From Cerioporus squamosus (lineage: Eukaryota; Basidiomycota; Agaricomycetes; Polyporales; Polyporaceae), in contig JABYQS010000011.1 of the NCBI GenBank assembly GCA_022592435.1, forward strand, positions 372,001 through 436,000: a stretch of DNA of 64,000 bases. Direction: 5' to 3'. Positions 43,609-54,772 of the stretch are shown here, one piece after another. The translations under genes were made by a program, and so were the position numbers. Within the stretch, counting starts at the first letter, position 1. Every line of letters starts with the position of its first letter. The notes under the pieces were generated by a model. It saw nothing but the letters and a program-made list of their open reading frames with translations. It was not told the origin of the DNA and did no database searches.

Positions 43609-44016
43609 GTGTCGCAACCGCAGGGCGCAAACGGAGAGGACGGAACGTAGGATGACGTGGTATAGGGTGTTTCTCTAGAGCTGACTCTGTATGAATCTAA
43701 TGCATCTCAAGTATCTTTTGCGATCGATCCTGTACATCCCAGTACCAACGCGCTCCGGAGCGATGTAGTGCCGCCTTGCAGTGGCGTGGTGCAGAGCCGA
43801 GCGGCGCAGTGCATAACTGGGCGGAGTGATACAGAACTGGACCAGTGGCGCTGACGGCATCGGAGCAGAGTGGTGCAGACTGGCAGTAGCAGCGTGGCTG
43901 GCGCGGGGCGGACGTGCACGATCGAGCGAGGAGGCGGCACGGGCGTACAGGTGAAGGAGAGCCTAGCCCCGAGTGAGGATTGCTATGAATTGAGTCCAGC
44001 CAGAGCTTTACATGAA

Positions 44017-45110
44017 TTACACGAAGCTACCCGGGAATTCGAACCGCCTAGTAACAGCCATATCACATAATAACACATCGAAGTCTTCCATGATTTCATC
44101 GACCTCTTCGACCAGCTCGGCGAGATCGTCAGCATCCAAGTCAGAGACATCGAGGTCGCTGAGGTCGCTGAGGTCGCCGATCGACGACGTCTCCGAATTC
44201 TCCTCGCTGTCACCTTCCACATGAATGGTGGACACTGGGTCGGGAGAGCGGCTGTCGACAGACTGCTCGAGAAGGGACCCGTCCGCACGGTCCAGAGCAA
44301 ACGCTGGAGGAGGGCGAGCGATGGTCCTTGCCCAGTCACTGAGGAGGAATGTGTCATATCCCTCGTCTCCGTCGTCATGGGTGGACTCTTGCTGAGGAGG
44401 GTTCGTAGCGGTCTCTGTCCGTCCCTCGAGGAGGAACGAGCCCAACACCCTCGGCACGGCGACAAGACCAAGGTCTCGAAGTTGTTCGAGCGTCGGGGCG
44501 GAAGTCTCGATCGCGTGCGATGGGAGGTTGCGATCACAGGCCGCTTCGAAGCGATCCAGCGACGTGTCGGTAGGGAATATTAGGACCATCCCGCGGCTTC
44601 CAGCCTCTTGGGCGCGGTAGCAAATGACTTGGGCAGTCTACGCTGACGTGAGATAAAGCCGAGCGCAGTTACTGGTCCGATAGGTTACGTACCCAACGGC
44701 GGAATGTGCACATGTCATAGAAGCCTCCGAAGTCAAAGGCAAGTATATCACCAGAGGCAGCACCGACGACCACCATGTATACTGTCGACAAAAAGTCAGC
44801 ATCTCGAAAGAAAACGGCGCATCGGAAAACATACCAGCGCCATCGGAATGGCGAATTAGCGACATGCACGAGTTAGTCGCAACATACTCGTCCCTCACGC
44901 TGCTTCCCCAAGCAAATAAGGTGGAAACGTCCTGCGTAAACCTAGCAAGTATTGCGTTGAGCGTTAATCTCGGCTGGTAACCACAGAAGATCGACTGACA
45001 CCAATTCCCAGCTAGGAGACTGCATCTTGCGCTTATTGCGTTCGGAGGGGTTACGTCGATGGGAGGGAGATATGCCACATCATGGGGACGCAGGATCTGC
45101 CATTTGACGA
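44017..45110 (-). CDS. Unrecognised acidic-tailed protein, 5' end unresolved
   Basis: Joined exons read HDVAYLPPIDVTPPNAISAR, then ATNSCMSLIRHSDGAG. An intron at about 44780-44833 leads to VYMVVVGAASGDILAFDF, and an intron at about 44639-44690 to TAQVICYRAQEAGSRGMVLI. The last exon (to 44017) runs into a strongly acidic tail, SDLSDLDVSDLDADDLAEL and on to EIMEDFD. The joins are canonical and keep one frame, which supports a real gene. The GAASGDILAFDF segment resembles a WD-type blade, but there is too little to call a propeller. I could not find a convincing first exon; the true start may lie up to about 45230. It is divergent from the gene at 45304. Confidence 0.5.
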
Positions 45111-45303
45111 CACGAGAAGTTCAATGGCGATTCAGCAGCGACTGATAAAGAGCTTGCATGCGCAGTTTGGCAAAGAACCGCATCGCGAGCGTTGTCCAAG
45201 CGCAGTTCTCTGTCGTTCAAGTACATCCATGGTCACTGCAGAGATCGAAAGAGGATGACGGTGACAGCAACGAGGGAGCTTCCTGACGCACTGCAAGTGC
45301 ACG

Positions 45304-46187
45304 ATGACGGACTCCGAAAGACTCGGAGAAGCATCATCTCGATCGAAGATTGCGCTCGCGGATCTTGATTTAAACTCAGCGCTCCAATTCCTGAACTTCC
45401 GATCGGGCCCGGTAGGTGTTCGTTGTATCCAAGTTGTTTCTTCCTTCCTTTATTTCACGCCTGCGCAGAACATCTTGCTTTGTGTCTCATTCCCTGACGC
45501 ATTATGGCCTCTCGGACGACTACGCTCCCTAAGCCTTTCATCGACTAGCCAGTGGCTCATGCCCTCCTCACCAGCGATGTCGAATTCGAACCAGTGAGGG
45601 TTAAGCGGTACTATCCAGTGGCTGGTAACTGGTGCTGACTACTCCGTCATTCGCAATAGCCAATACCCTAACACAGAACTCGCGACTCTGGAGGGCACCG
45701 TTACCGTGTCTGCGCTTCGTCACCCGACCGCGAAGGTGGAGCATGACGAGGTGCCTGCGCAGGTGATAATCGCCGAACTCTGTCCTGAGATCTGTATGCA
45801 TACGTGTTCAGGACGTGTGCTACACATGCTGATGCTGTTTTAGATGGCATAGTTCTTCGGAAGTGTAGGCCGGACCCCGCTATCATCTCCTCCTTCGTCA
45901 TAGATGAAAACCTCAAGTTTGGATGCCAGGAGGTCAGTCTTATACCGCACCATGTCGTCCGCAGCTCATGTTGCTCGCAGCAATCCCGAACTGTGGATCT
46001 CGAGGTGCGCGACGAAAAGAATGACGGACTAGTGTCTGAGTTTCGTTTGGCATTCACCGACGAGCTTGACTGGCTCGAGTGTGTGCGTCTGCTTGAACAA
46101 GCCAAGTCTCGGCACGTTCTTTGCAAGCTGCGCATCCGGGAGAATCTGAAGCTCGCCGAGGCTCAAGACTTCGGACCTGAACACTAA
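45304..46187 (+). CDS. Unrecognised multi-exon protein, model uncertain
   Basis: Candidate start at 45304 (MTDSERLGEASSRSKIALAD) with a donor at about 45415. Later coding-like pieces are ALLTSDVEFEPVRVKRYYPV at about 45565-45627, then TVTVSALRHPTAKVEHDEVP with a donor near 45792. After an intron to about 45842 come LRKCRPDPAIISSFVIDEN and, after a further short intron near 45932-45981, RTVDLEVRDEKNDGLVSEFR. The end is TAA at 46185-46187. The join around 45415-45640 is not solved: the pieces are in different frames and I see no clean intron. The last exon looks like a real globular domain (FTDELDWLECVRLLEQA). No family recognised; it could be a decayed gene. Confidence 0.4.
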
Positions 46188-46589
46188 GTAGTGTGGGTGT
46201 CTGTCTACTTTATATGGCCGTCTTGCTCAGTAAACTGACCAACGTTTGCTGGCTTCAGGGAGACTAGAGTAGGATGGAATAGATTATGCATATGTTCAGA
46301 CTGCGTCTCAATTTCATGCCGATGTCATCTTATCTAATCCTACGCCATATGGTGAACCTTTGCGCACGCCGTGCACTGCTCACCTCACGTCAAATGGCTC
46401 TTTCCGAATACCCGACGACTATCGCTCATGGTGCGCTCTCGGTTTGCCGAGTCTGCTGTTTGCTCGCATTGCTTTCTTTCGCTCCCGTTCATCGCCATTT
46501 GCTTTGTGCTTGTCCCTGCAGCACTGCAAATCCCCGATGCCGACGTTATAGCCTCCCGCAACACTCGCCGCGCTTCTCCTTCAACCACG

Positions 46590-47811
46590 ATGGAGCCTTC
46601 TGGTAATTCCCCTGCAGAGGTACGAGATTACAGCGACACGAGGAAGTCTGGACACTGACATCTGATCCAGGCTGCTCCCTATCACCATCTTCGTCAGGCC
46701 ATGTGGTACCTTGCGGACACGATGGTCACGACACTCAGACTCCTCAAACACCCGCTCGCGTGCTTCATAGCCTTCATGGTATCGGTGTACCTTGTCACAG
46801 GCTCTATGACCACTGCCATCGACGCCGTTCAGACCCATATCCTCCCCAGGGTCTGCAGCATTCCTCTCATATCGTCAACCTTCTGTGGCGTGGTCCAGCC
46901 TCAGAGCGCAGAACAATCAACCGCTCTCCAACGCGCTGACTTCCCCGGCTTGGCGAAGATTCAAGACATCGCGCTCGATAATTTGCTCGAGAACTCAAGC
47001 GGTGGGAACGCGTTGGCGGTGAACGTCAAACATGCCGAACTCGCGGTCAAGGACTTGGTGGTGGCGGTACGGGCCAGCAACCTCACCATCAAGTCTGTGC
47101 TCGCGGACGCTCTCGGCAACTTTGCGGCCGATGCGCACAGCGCTGGGCGAGGACTCCAGAGGTTATCAGCGAAGATGCATGTGGCTGTAGACAGGTATGT
47201 CTGTGGTTCGTGGTTCGTACCATGTCACGTCTGACTAACGAGCTTGCAGCATTGCTTCTCTGAACACGTACGCACTGCGGACTATCGAAGCAGCCAAAGA
47301 GCGTGGCGCCACGGAGGTCGAAAGAACTGTTCGACGCGCATTCGAGGCCTCTATCGACGGATTATCGTCTCAGCTCACCAGAGTCATCGTCGAAGCGACG
47401 ACGACGATGGTTACCCTTGACCGGTTGGAGGACCGTCTCTTCGAGATCCGTTCGCTCTGCCTGCCGGAAGAACTCCTTACCGAAGTGGAGCTTCACGATC
47501 TCCTTTGGACTATCTGGACCATCCTCGGGACTAACAAGGACCAGCTACGCGACCTCCGCTATCGGGGAGCCGTCTTGAGAGAAGTGGAGCAGTACCGAGC
47601 GGTAGCACTGGCGTACGTCGCCGCCGCGGCCCAAGTACTGCAAGGTCTAGAGGCCGAGCTCTCCGAGCTGCGGGTTAGACTTTATGGACTTGCGGCTGAC
47701 TCAGCAGACATACCCGTCGAGGTTCATCTCGCAAGCATCGAGCGCAGCATCCATCGTTTAGAGACAGGAGTCCAGGTGCGCGGTCATGTGACGGGCGCGG
47801 TACGTGGCTGA
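46590..47811 (+). CDS. Helical membrane protein at the head of the Trp-rich domain cluster
   Basis: Start at 46590 (MEPSGNSPAE), intron 46620-46670, then AAPYHHLRQAMWYLADTMVT. A membrane helix PLACFIAFMVSVYLV lies at about residues 37-52. A further intron at about 47195-47250 leads to SIASLNTYALRTIEAAKERG, and the stop is TGA at 47809-47811, for about 360 residues. After the membrane helix the protein is almost all amphipathic helix: NALAVNVKHAELAVKDLVVA, then EVERTVRRAFEASIDGLSSQ, then LQGLEAELSELRVRLYGLAA. This resembles the style of t-SNARE-like or tethering helices, but no family is recognised. It is followed 308 bp later on the same strand by the first Trp-rich-domain gene. Confidence 0.7.
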
Positions 47812-48118
47812 GCCTGAGGACTGAGCGCTCCTGAGCTCTGACTCGAGCGGTTGTGCTATCCTCCTCTCCCTCGTCTTACTTTAACTCCATGTAAGTACTA
47901 TCTCGCCCATTCTCGTTCGGTATCGACATTTTACTCTACGCTGTGCCAGTCGTACTCTTAATTCAAGCATGATGTCCTGTCTGCCGCATGGCTGTGACGC
48001 AACCGTGCTGCTTCGTCTCAAGCCCTTTGTACCCTCGTGGTCCTGGGCACTCCCGCATGGCCGTCCCTCTTCACTTCTGCAAACTACATTCCCCTCCTCC
48101 ACTCGCCTCGCCTCGACG

Positions 48119-49790
48119 ATGCCTCTCAGCATAGAATCGCTCTCCAAGGTCCTGACACCTGAGTCGCTGGAACGGCTCGCAGTGCCACTCTCCGCTCTTC
48201 TGGCCTTCATGTGGCTTGTCTCCCGCCGACGATACGGCGCCACCCCTCGCAGTGGCGTGGCCGCTGCTCCCCTCGCGAACGCTGAAGGACGCAGCACGCA
48301 GTGAGTAGTTCTCCTTTCTCGCGCGCTGAGGATTATTCTGATGTAACTGTTGGCAGGAATCGCAACTCAGTGGGCGAGCAGGAACCCGGCGAAGACGAAG
48401 AAGTCGTGCCTGCCGAGGCGCCCTCTTCTAATTTGCAACCGGTTCAGACGGCAGGGGACCGCGGGTCAGACGGACGGGACCGCGGCCTCCACGAGCGCGA
48501 TCGCGGAGACGGGTTCGCGCGCTGGGCCTCAACGGCGGGTGGCGGGCAAGTCTCTTTCTATAACTTCCCCGCGCCCGGACCTGCGCCTCCATTCCCTCCC
48601 TTACCGATGCCTTCGTACCCCGAACACACTGTTTTTGGCCACCCATCTTACCCGTTTCCTGGGCCCGCCGCCTTTCCCGGGCCCGCCGCCTTCTCTGGCG
48701 CGACCGTCCAAGGCCCTGCTGCCTTCCATCCTCCGCCTGCCCCTCGGGTCCTCGACCGCACTGGAGCCCGCTCGAACCCCGTTCGTGGGATGTCCTTCAA
48801 CACGAAATGGGCGAAGTACAGAGACGTCAATTCCGACGATTCTGACCCTGACTTGCCTTGCAATGCCCCACCTATTCGAGGAGCTGGCTTCAAGGTGGCT
48901 GTCGAGTCCGTTAGCACACTGAAGACCAAGCCTTCCACCTCAAGCCGCCAAGACGCGAAACAGAAGGAGCGCGCCAAAGTCGAGGACTCTGACGGCGAGC
49001 TGAGCGACTCAGAGGCTCTTCCTGCCAAGGCACCATCCCGCGCTCAAACACCGGCGTCGAGCGTGAGGCTCAGCACACGGGCGTCGAGCGTGAGGCTCAG
49101 TGCGACCCCGAGGCGAGCGGCGGTATCCTCCTCGACGGCGGTGTCGAGCTCCCAGCAGCGCTTGTCCACCCCTGTCAAGTCACGGGACGGCTCTGTAGTA
49201 TCCTCCGCTGGTACTGTGATGCCATCTCAAGACATTCCCCCGCCTGATCTTTCCGGATTGTTGGCAAACGAGGTACGTCGGGTCGTCATGATTCACATAT
49301 ATTCAGATGCTTATGTCTTCAAAGGTCTTGCGCCGGTTCCCCCGCGTTACCAATACGAGATCCGCGAAGAAGAACGGTACCGGACCGAAGATCGTCACGG
49401 CCTACTTTGAATGGTCGTCAGACCGCGTGTTGTCTAGCCCTCCCGACCTTCGTGCCCACCCAGAACTCGAAATGGGGGATCTCTTCTTCAACCGCTGCGC
49501 ACTCCAGCTGAAGTATCGGGTCTGGCTGTGGACCGAAGACGGAGGGGCCTGTCAGTGGCTCAGAATATATCGGGGTCACGTCCGGTCCGACGGGCTCTAC
49601 CTGAGCTTGACACCGCGCGGGCTCAACCCCACCTGGGTGCCGGAGAAGCGCTACAGGCAGCGAGAGAGAGAAAGTAAGTCTTCCTTTGCCGCATCGTTTC
49701 CCTCAGATGTTCACAATCGTGGCAGTTCGCGCTCTCGGGAACGCCTCGCCCCTCAAGGAGGAAAGCGAGGTCGAGTCTTCTGACGAATAA
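48119..49790 (+). CDS. Single-pass membrane protein with unrecognised Trp-rich C-terminal domain, copy 1
   Basis: Start at 48119 gives MPLSIESLSKVLTPESLERL and a membrane helix VPLSALLAFMWLV, then Arg-rich SRRRYG, suggesting a cytosolic C-terminus. An intron at 48301-48356 leads into a disordered linker of about 300 residues, rich in Pro, Gly and Ser with a repeated TRASSVRLS-type motif. After the intron near 49273-49306 (or to 49323) comes the Trp-rich domain. It contains AYFEWSSDRVLSSPPDLRAH, LEMGDLFFNRCALQLKYRVW, CQWLRIYRGHVRSDGLYLSL and NPTWVPEKRYRQ. A last intron (about 49674-49724) adds an acidic tail ending EVESSDE at TAA 49788-49790. The same domain recurs in the genes at 51708 and 53095. 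No known domain comes to mind. Confidence 0.75.
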
Positions 49791-50269
49791 GCACAACTGA
49801 CCACGCGGAACGTTGCCTCCAGTGCTCCATAGATGTAAATCGTGTTTTGCAATGACTTCTGTCCTCTCAAGTATCTATCTCAGTTCCCAAAATGTATCCT
49901 CCTGTATCACCGCAATGATTACGCCGTTATTGACCCAACCGCACTGAAGAGTAAGAGCCTCCCGAGAAGGGAGGCACCCTGGAACGTCCGGGCGGCGCTC
50001 GGCAGCGGGCACGCTTGAGCGCTTTGCTCTGCTCTGCTTCGCTTCCAACCACCTCCTCCCGCTTCGCTCTCTATCACGTCGCCTCCGTTGGCTTCGCTAC
50101 ATCCCACTATGCTCGGGAAGTCGCTTATCTCAACATCCCTGGTACGACGCAATGCTCGAAGGCCGGCGATTGCCACGGACCAGAACAAAGCAGTTTGTAC
50201 CACCCAGGCCTTCTTACGGTGGCTGGCTTTACGCCACCCATATCACCTTACCCTTCCAATCGTCAAGCC

Positions 50270-51541
50270 ATGTCCTTCAGCGGCTCGACGGATGCTGCTC
50301 TGGCAGCTGAGCTCCTACAGACGTATATCCAGGGTATGGTGGAGGAAAGCCGAGATAAGCTGGAACGGTGCGTTGATCCCACTCTGTTCTGTGTTGCTTG
50401 CCACTGACCAGCGCAAACAGCGTGCTCCTGCTGAAGTCGGGTACAATTCTGAAATTGGCGACCATATCGCAGCAGGTCAGAGACTCTTTCGGGAAGGTCA
50501 GCTTGCAGCAAAAGCGGAAGACCGCCTCCTTGCTTCGGAGCGAGGCGGCTTATTACAGGAGCCGCCGCGAGAAGTCGAAGACGGCTATCATTGGTCAAAT
50601 ACGGGATATGTATGGTGACACCGACCTATCGCTTCGGGATGTGCGTCGTTTTCTCTACGGCATACACACGCCCCTGACTTCCTTACCGCAGGTGCAGGAT
50701 TACTACGGTCGCTGGTCATGGTTGCTCCCCGTGGAGACTCGTGCGGACATCGACGCACGACTCACCAGCCTCAAGACCTCGCAAGGCTACCTCAAGAGGA
50801 TGGAGGACACAGTGTGCATGTTCTTCGATGGGTATGGCGATGCACTGTCCATACTAGGGTTACCAAAGGTACCGTCACAGTCTTCTGGATCACGCATCCC
50901 CGTTAATCCGACGTCTCAGGACGAATTCGTGCAAGCAACGGAGTCGCTGCTGTATCCCAGCTCTACTGTGACCCACATGCGTTCCGCCGAACCCCATATC
51001 GACACACTCCGCGCTGCCTGGATCGCGGACGACGCTGCCCTCCAGCGTGTTTCTGATGTGTTGGTCCAGGCGCGCCGCGAGATGCGGTATGACGCCGCGG
51101 TGGCTGAACTCGTGAAGATCAAGGAGGACGTGGATACGACCGCCTTGCGGTTCCACGTGGCCGTTGACGGCATCAAGGTGAGCACACTTCCCGTATGTCG
51201 TCAACTTGCCGAACTCAGTGCTGTAACCAGGCGATATCGATGAGTATAGATGGTCCCTCTACACTGACCTCTGCGACGTTCCTGAATGGGCGAACGATCT
51301 CGGTGCAGAAGCTGCTGTGCGCGCGCACACGGTTCAACGGAATCCTCGACTGTATCGAGGGTTGTCGTAAGGTGGGCCGGCATCTCACGGCTTGGGTAGC
51401 GTGGGTGCGAGTATTAACCCTACCTCCGACTCCCAGGATGTAAAGGTGTTCTGTAGGACTGCTCAGATCCTCCTGGAGACGATACAGGATGCAGTCCGCA
51501 ATGCTCAGCCCGTCAGAGCTCCCGAAGTCGCTTCGGCGTGA
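50270..51541 (+). CDS. All-helical soluble protein in the Trp-rich domain cluster
   Basis: Start at 50270 (MSFSGSTDAALAAELLQTYI). Introns near 50370-50420, 50639-50689 (in frame), 51178-51248 and 51371-51440 are canonical and keep one frame to the TGA at 51539-51541; about 350 residues. The product is predominantly helical: VLLLKSGTILKLATISQQV, LKTSQGYLKRMEDTVCMFFD, DALQRVSD-type heptads, and the end FCRTAQILLETIQDAVRNAQ. No signal peptide or membrane segment is obvious. It is only 167 bp upstream of the next Trp-rich-domain gene on the same strand. It does not look like an obvious sequence paralog of the helical genes at 46590 or 54773. No family recognised. Confidence 0.65.
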
Positions 51542-51707
51542 CTGATGCCATAACGCGCCGGGCGTGATGGTCCATTTCCTTTGTATCATTGTTATCAATC
51601 CATGCTCTCGTCCCCTCCTCCACGTGTGAACGACGCGTACATTCTCTTTGTAACAATATTGCTATAGAGGTGAGCACTACCGCTTTCCCCCCTTCCCCTC
51701 GTCGACC

Positions 51708-52686
51708 ATGTTCACCTTCGAGTTCTACTTGATCTGCCTCGCCTTTGCAGGCTACGTGTTGCTCTCCCATCGCTGGGCAGTCGTAGCGCCACCAGCTCGT
51801 CGTCGGCCAAGGCAAGGTGTTCCACGTCCACCCGCTGCGCGCGGTGGTGGCGCACAACCTCCTGTCGTGGCGCCGCGACGTCGGGTCGTTCGTCCTTCAG
51901 CGGTTTCTATCAATGACCATGTAGAAATCCTCGAGATTAACCCGTACGTTGCAAAGTTGCTCTGCTAGAGTTCGAACTTACACTGCATTGTTCGCAGTCC
52001 TGCTCGCGCTCTCCCGGCTACACGTTCAGGCCCACGCCCACCATCTCCGGGTGTCTTTGCGTTGCGCCCCTCGGTCCTCGGTCATTCCGCTCCGCTTCCT
52101 TCCGCTCCACTTCCTTCTGCCTCCATTCCCTCCGCTCTCCACGCCCCTGCTCCTGGTCGCTCTGTCGCATCCCCCGCCGCCATCTCGCGGCACCCCACAG
52201 AAGAGCTTGACCCAGAACTTCCTGTTCCCTCCCCAGATCGAGCGGCGAACCACGCGTGTGCGGAAGCAGCTCCCTTGTATAATTCACCAATTCGTTGGCG
52301 AGAGCGGAGAGTTGGAGGTAACACCTTCTACTGGGAACCCGAGAAGTTCGCTCTGCAACTCATTCAAACACCACCCGACCTCACGGGAGACCCGAAGTTG
52401 GCCCTGGGCGACCTCTTCTTCTTCCAGACATTGACGAGGTACAAGTTCTGGATCTGGACCTTGGACGACTCAGAAAAAGCCTATTGGAAGGCGATCCGAT
52501 ACGGATTCCAACGTGAAGACGGGCGCCGGCTTATCGTCACTCCCGCCCAGCGGAAGCCTGGCTGGGTGAAGCAGGAGCGGTGGTCTCAGCTTTCGCATGG
52601 TAAGCCTGCTACGCTGTTATATCGGCGTACTCTAACACTTCGTCACAGAGTTGAGGCTGCTCGATGCGTACGGAGAGGTCTGGTAG
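51708..52686 (+). CDS. Single-pass membrane protein with Trp-rich C-terminal domain, copy 2
   Basis: Start at 51708 gives MFTFEFYLICLAFAGYVLLS, a membrane helix at the very N-terminus, then a strongly basic Pro/Arg-rich stretch (PPARRRPRQGVPRPP). An intron (about 51942-51998) leads to a Pro/Ser/Ala-rich linker. The Trp-rich domain reads NTFYWEPEKFALQLIQTPPD, LALGDLFFFQTLTRYKFWIW, AYWKAIRYGFQREDGRRLIV and KPGWVKQERWSQLSH. A final intron (about 52600-52648) adds ELRLLDAYGEVW with TAG at 52684-52686. About 285 residues. The layout is the same as in copies 1 and 3, with a shorter linker. The domain is intact. Confidence 0.75.
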
Positions 52687-52732
52687 AACTCCTCCGTGAC
52701 GTCGTCGCAACGCGAGCTCAACTCCCTTTCAT

Positions 52733-52870
52733 TGGCATTCAACTGCCCTCTTGCATCACCGGAGCGGTCTAACGCTTCGACGCTGGCATTCAACTGCCCT
52801 CTCGCATCACCGGAGCGTAGCATGGTCTAACGCTTCGTAACTGGCATTCAACTGCCTTGCTATTCGCATC
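52733..52870. repeat. Short tandem repeat, three units of 51-58 bp
   Basis: TGGCATTCAACTGCC starts at 52733, 52784 and 52843. Units one and two continue with CTCnTGCATCACCGGAGCG-like sequence and GTCTAACGCTTCG. It lies directly after copy 2 of the Trp-rich gene and is probably non-coding. Confidence 0.85.
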
Positions 52871-53094
52871 AGGCCACGAACAATAGTATCGGCTTATCAT
52901 AGTGTGTATCACGAGGTTAACGAATGTCATTGATTGAGCTTATAACGCGTCGTTGACGGAGGTGGTCGGATAGCCCAACCGGGACACATTCCGGACAAAG
53001 CTGCGTCTCGGACAAAGATCATGATACTTTGTCGCCCTCAGAGGCGAGCTCGAAGCGGCCCTCCTTCGCTCCTCTCCACTCGACGTTACTCTGC

Positions 53095-54379
53095 ATGACT
53101 GACACCCTGCTTGCGCTCCTCATTTGCATCGTTGCTCTGTGTCTGGCCCTGGCCTTCAAGGTCTTGCAATGGGTCTACGGCACAGCCTCTCCGAATACCG
53201 TGCGGAGGACACAGACGCTGACTTACACGTACTCCGCTACTGCGACAGTTCAGTCGCAGCACCCGACTTATCTGCCCTTCCCCGCACCACCCCTGCCTCG
53301 TCGCAACCCTGCTGCAAAACCCACCATCTTGAAAGATTTTACAAATGAATTGCATGACGTCGGGTTCAGGTACTTATGTTTTCGAGCGGCGAATATGTAT
53401 GAGCCACTGACATCGTTCTCTTAGAGCTGTTCGAGACGCCATGTCCGAACGAGCTACTGGCAGAGAAGTCCAGACGGGCCGGAACCGCTCCGCTCTGCGC
53501 ATCCAGATGGCTCCTGGCGGGGTTGCGAACGACTGCGACCACCATGCCTCAAATGACAACCAGGAGGAAATCGCCGTGCCTGGGAAAGGCAAAATGCGTG
53601 CCGTGAGTCCCCTCGCAGGTTCAACCCACCACAATATATCGCCGCCCCCGGTGGCTCGCTCCCCACCCCCGGCGGCTCGCTCTACGCCCCCGCCAGAGCC
53701 CACTAGAAGTGAACGAACTACCTGCGAAGACCGCCCGTGGACGAACGAAATCAATGAGCCTGAAGCTGGCCCTTCAAACAACCACGACCTGGACTGGTCG
53801 CGTAGCTCATCGCCCTTGACTGAGCTCTCCTCGGAGGGCGAGTCGGACACCGAAGCGTCGAGGCCAGCCGGACAGGGAATGACGCAGAAAGCGTTGCTCC
53901 GGGTCAACTCCTCTATCGATGTGCGTTTCCTCCTTCCGCATCTATGTGCATAGGCCTGAACGTCATATGCAGCCAACTGACTATCTCGAGAGAAAGGACC
54001 AGAAGCAGTCGGCATCTGAAGGGCGACTCACGGTGTACTGGTTTGAAACCAAATCCTCGACGCCTATTCACCGCCCTCCCGACCTTTCACGGCGTCGCGA
54101 TCTCGCGGAAGAAGACCTGTTCCTCCACAGGCATGGTGACACCGAGACGCAGTTCTGGATATGGATTACTGAACCTGGCCGAGCTTCCCGTTGAAAGAAA
54201 ATCAAGGAAGGTTATAGACGTCCGTCGGATGGACGGTACTTGTCCTTGACGGAGACGCACAAGAAGCCGTCTTGGCTGGTAGCCGGATGGTTCAAGACAC
54301 GCGAGAGGCAGAGTAAGTCAAATCTTGCTGTTGTACAGGACGATTGCTGACTTGCCATCCCGGAGCAGATCGCCTGTGA
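53095..54379 (+). CDS. Single-pass membrane protein with Trp-rich C-terminal domain, copy 3 (in-frame TGA at conserved Trp)
   Basis: Start at 53095 gives MTDTLLALLICIVALCLALA, a membrane helix, then KVLQWVYGT. An intron (about 53370-53423) leads to a disordered linker with repeated PPPVARSPPPAARS-like motifs. An intron at about 53920-53971 precedes the Trp-rich domain: RLTVYWFETKSSTPIHRPPD, LAEEDLFLHRHGDTETQFWI and WITEPGRASR, then TGA at 54192-54194. The same frame continues as KKIKEGYRRPSDGRYLSLTE and KKPSWLVAGWFKTRERQ. The TGA falls where copies 1 and 2 have the conserved Trp of W-x-x-I. A possible last intron ends the frame at TGA 54377-54379. As read, the domain is cut in half, so this may be a pseudogene. 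Confidence 0.65.
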
Positions 54380-54772
54380 AGTACACCGATGTCTCTCGCT
54401 CCCCTCACCACATGTCGCTCTGCTCCTCGTCCGTTCCATCCACACTGCTTTGCACCGCACTGCGGCTCCGACCTCACATATATGCACATATTGTTCCCAT
54501 GTCTCTCTCCTCCATGTCTCTCTCCGTTAGTTGTCTGCTTCTTACTTCGTACCGATCTCTACTATGATGTATACTTAGTCTCTAGTTGACCTAGAATCGA
54601 GGTTATGACTCACGTGATGCATCCTTGGCAGCGCCGAACGCAAGCGCCTTGTCCCTATGTCTTCGCTTGTGCCCACCACACAAATGTCGCTATACTCTCC
54701 AATAATCGCGATGCAACTCCACAACCTCTCGTCGCGCCCAGAGACGCGTCTCTCCCCCGTACCACCACCACG

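Noticed and set aside
52952..53030. Possible further fragment of the GTCCGAAAT repeat (CCGGACAAAG motifs)
   Set aside because: Only short motif similarity; not enough to call a copy.
30459..54194. TGA decoded as Trp (two conserved Trp positions are TGA)
   Set aside because: TGA ends the ferroportin, Mdm1, D-amino-acid oxidase, transposase and PanK genes here, and TGG is used for Trp everywhere else; two independent mutations are simpler.
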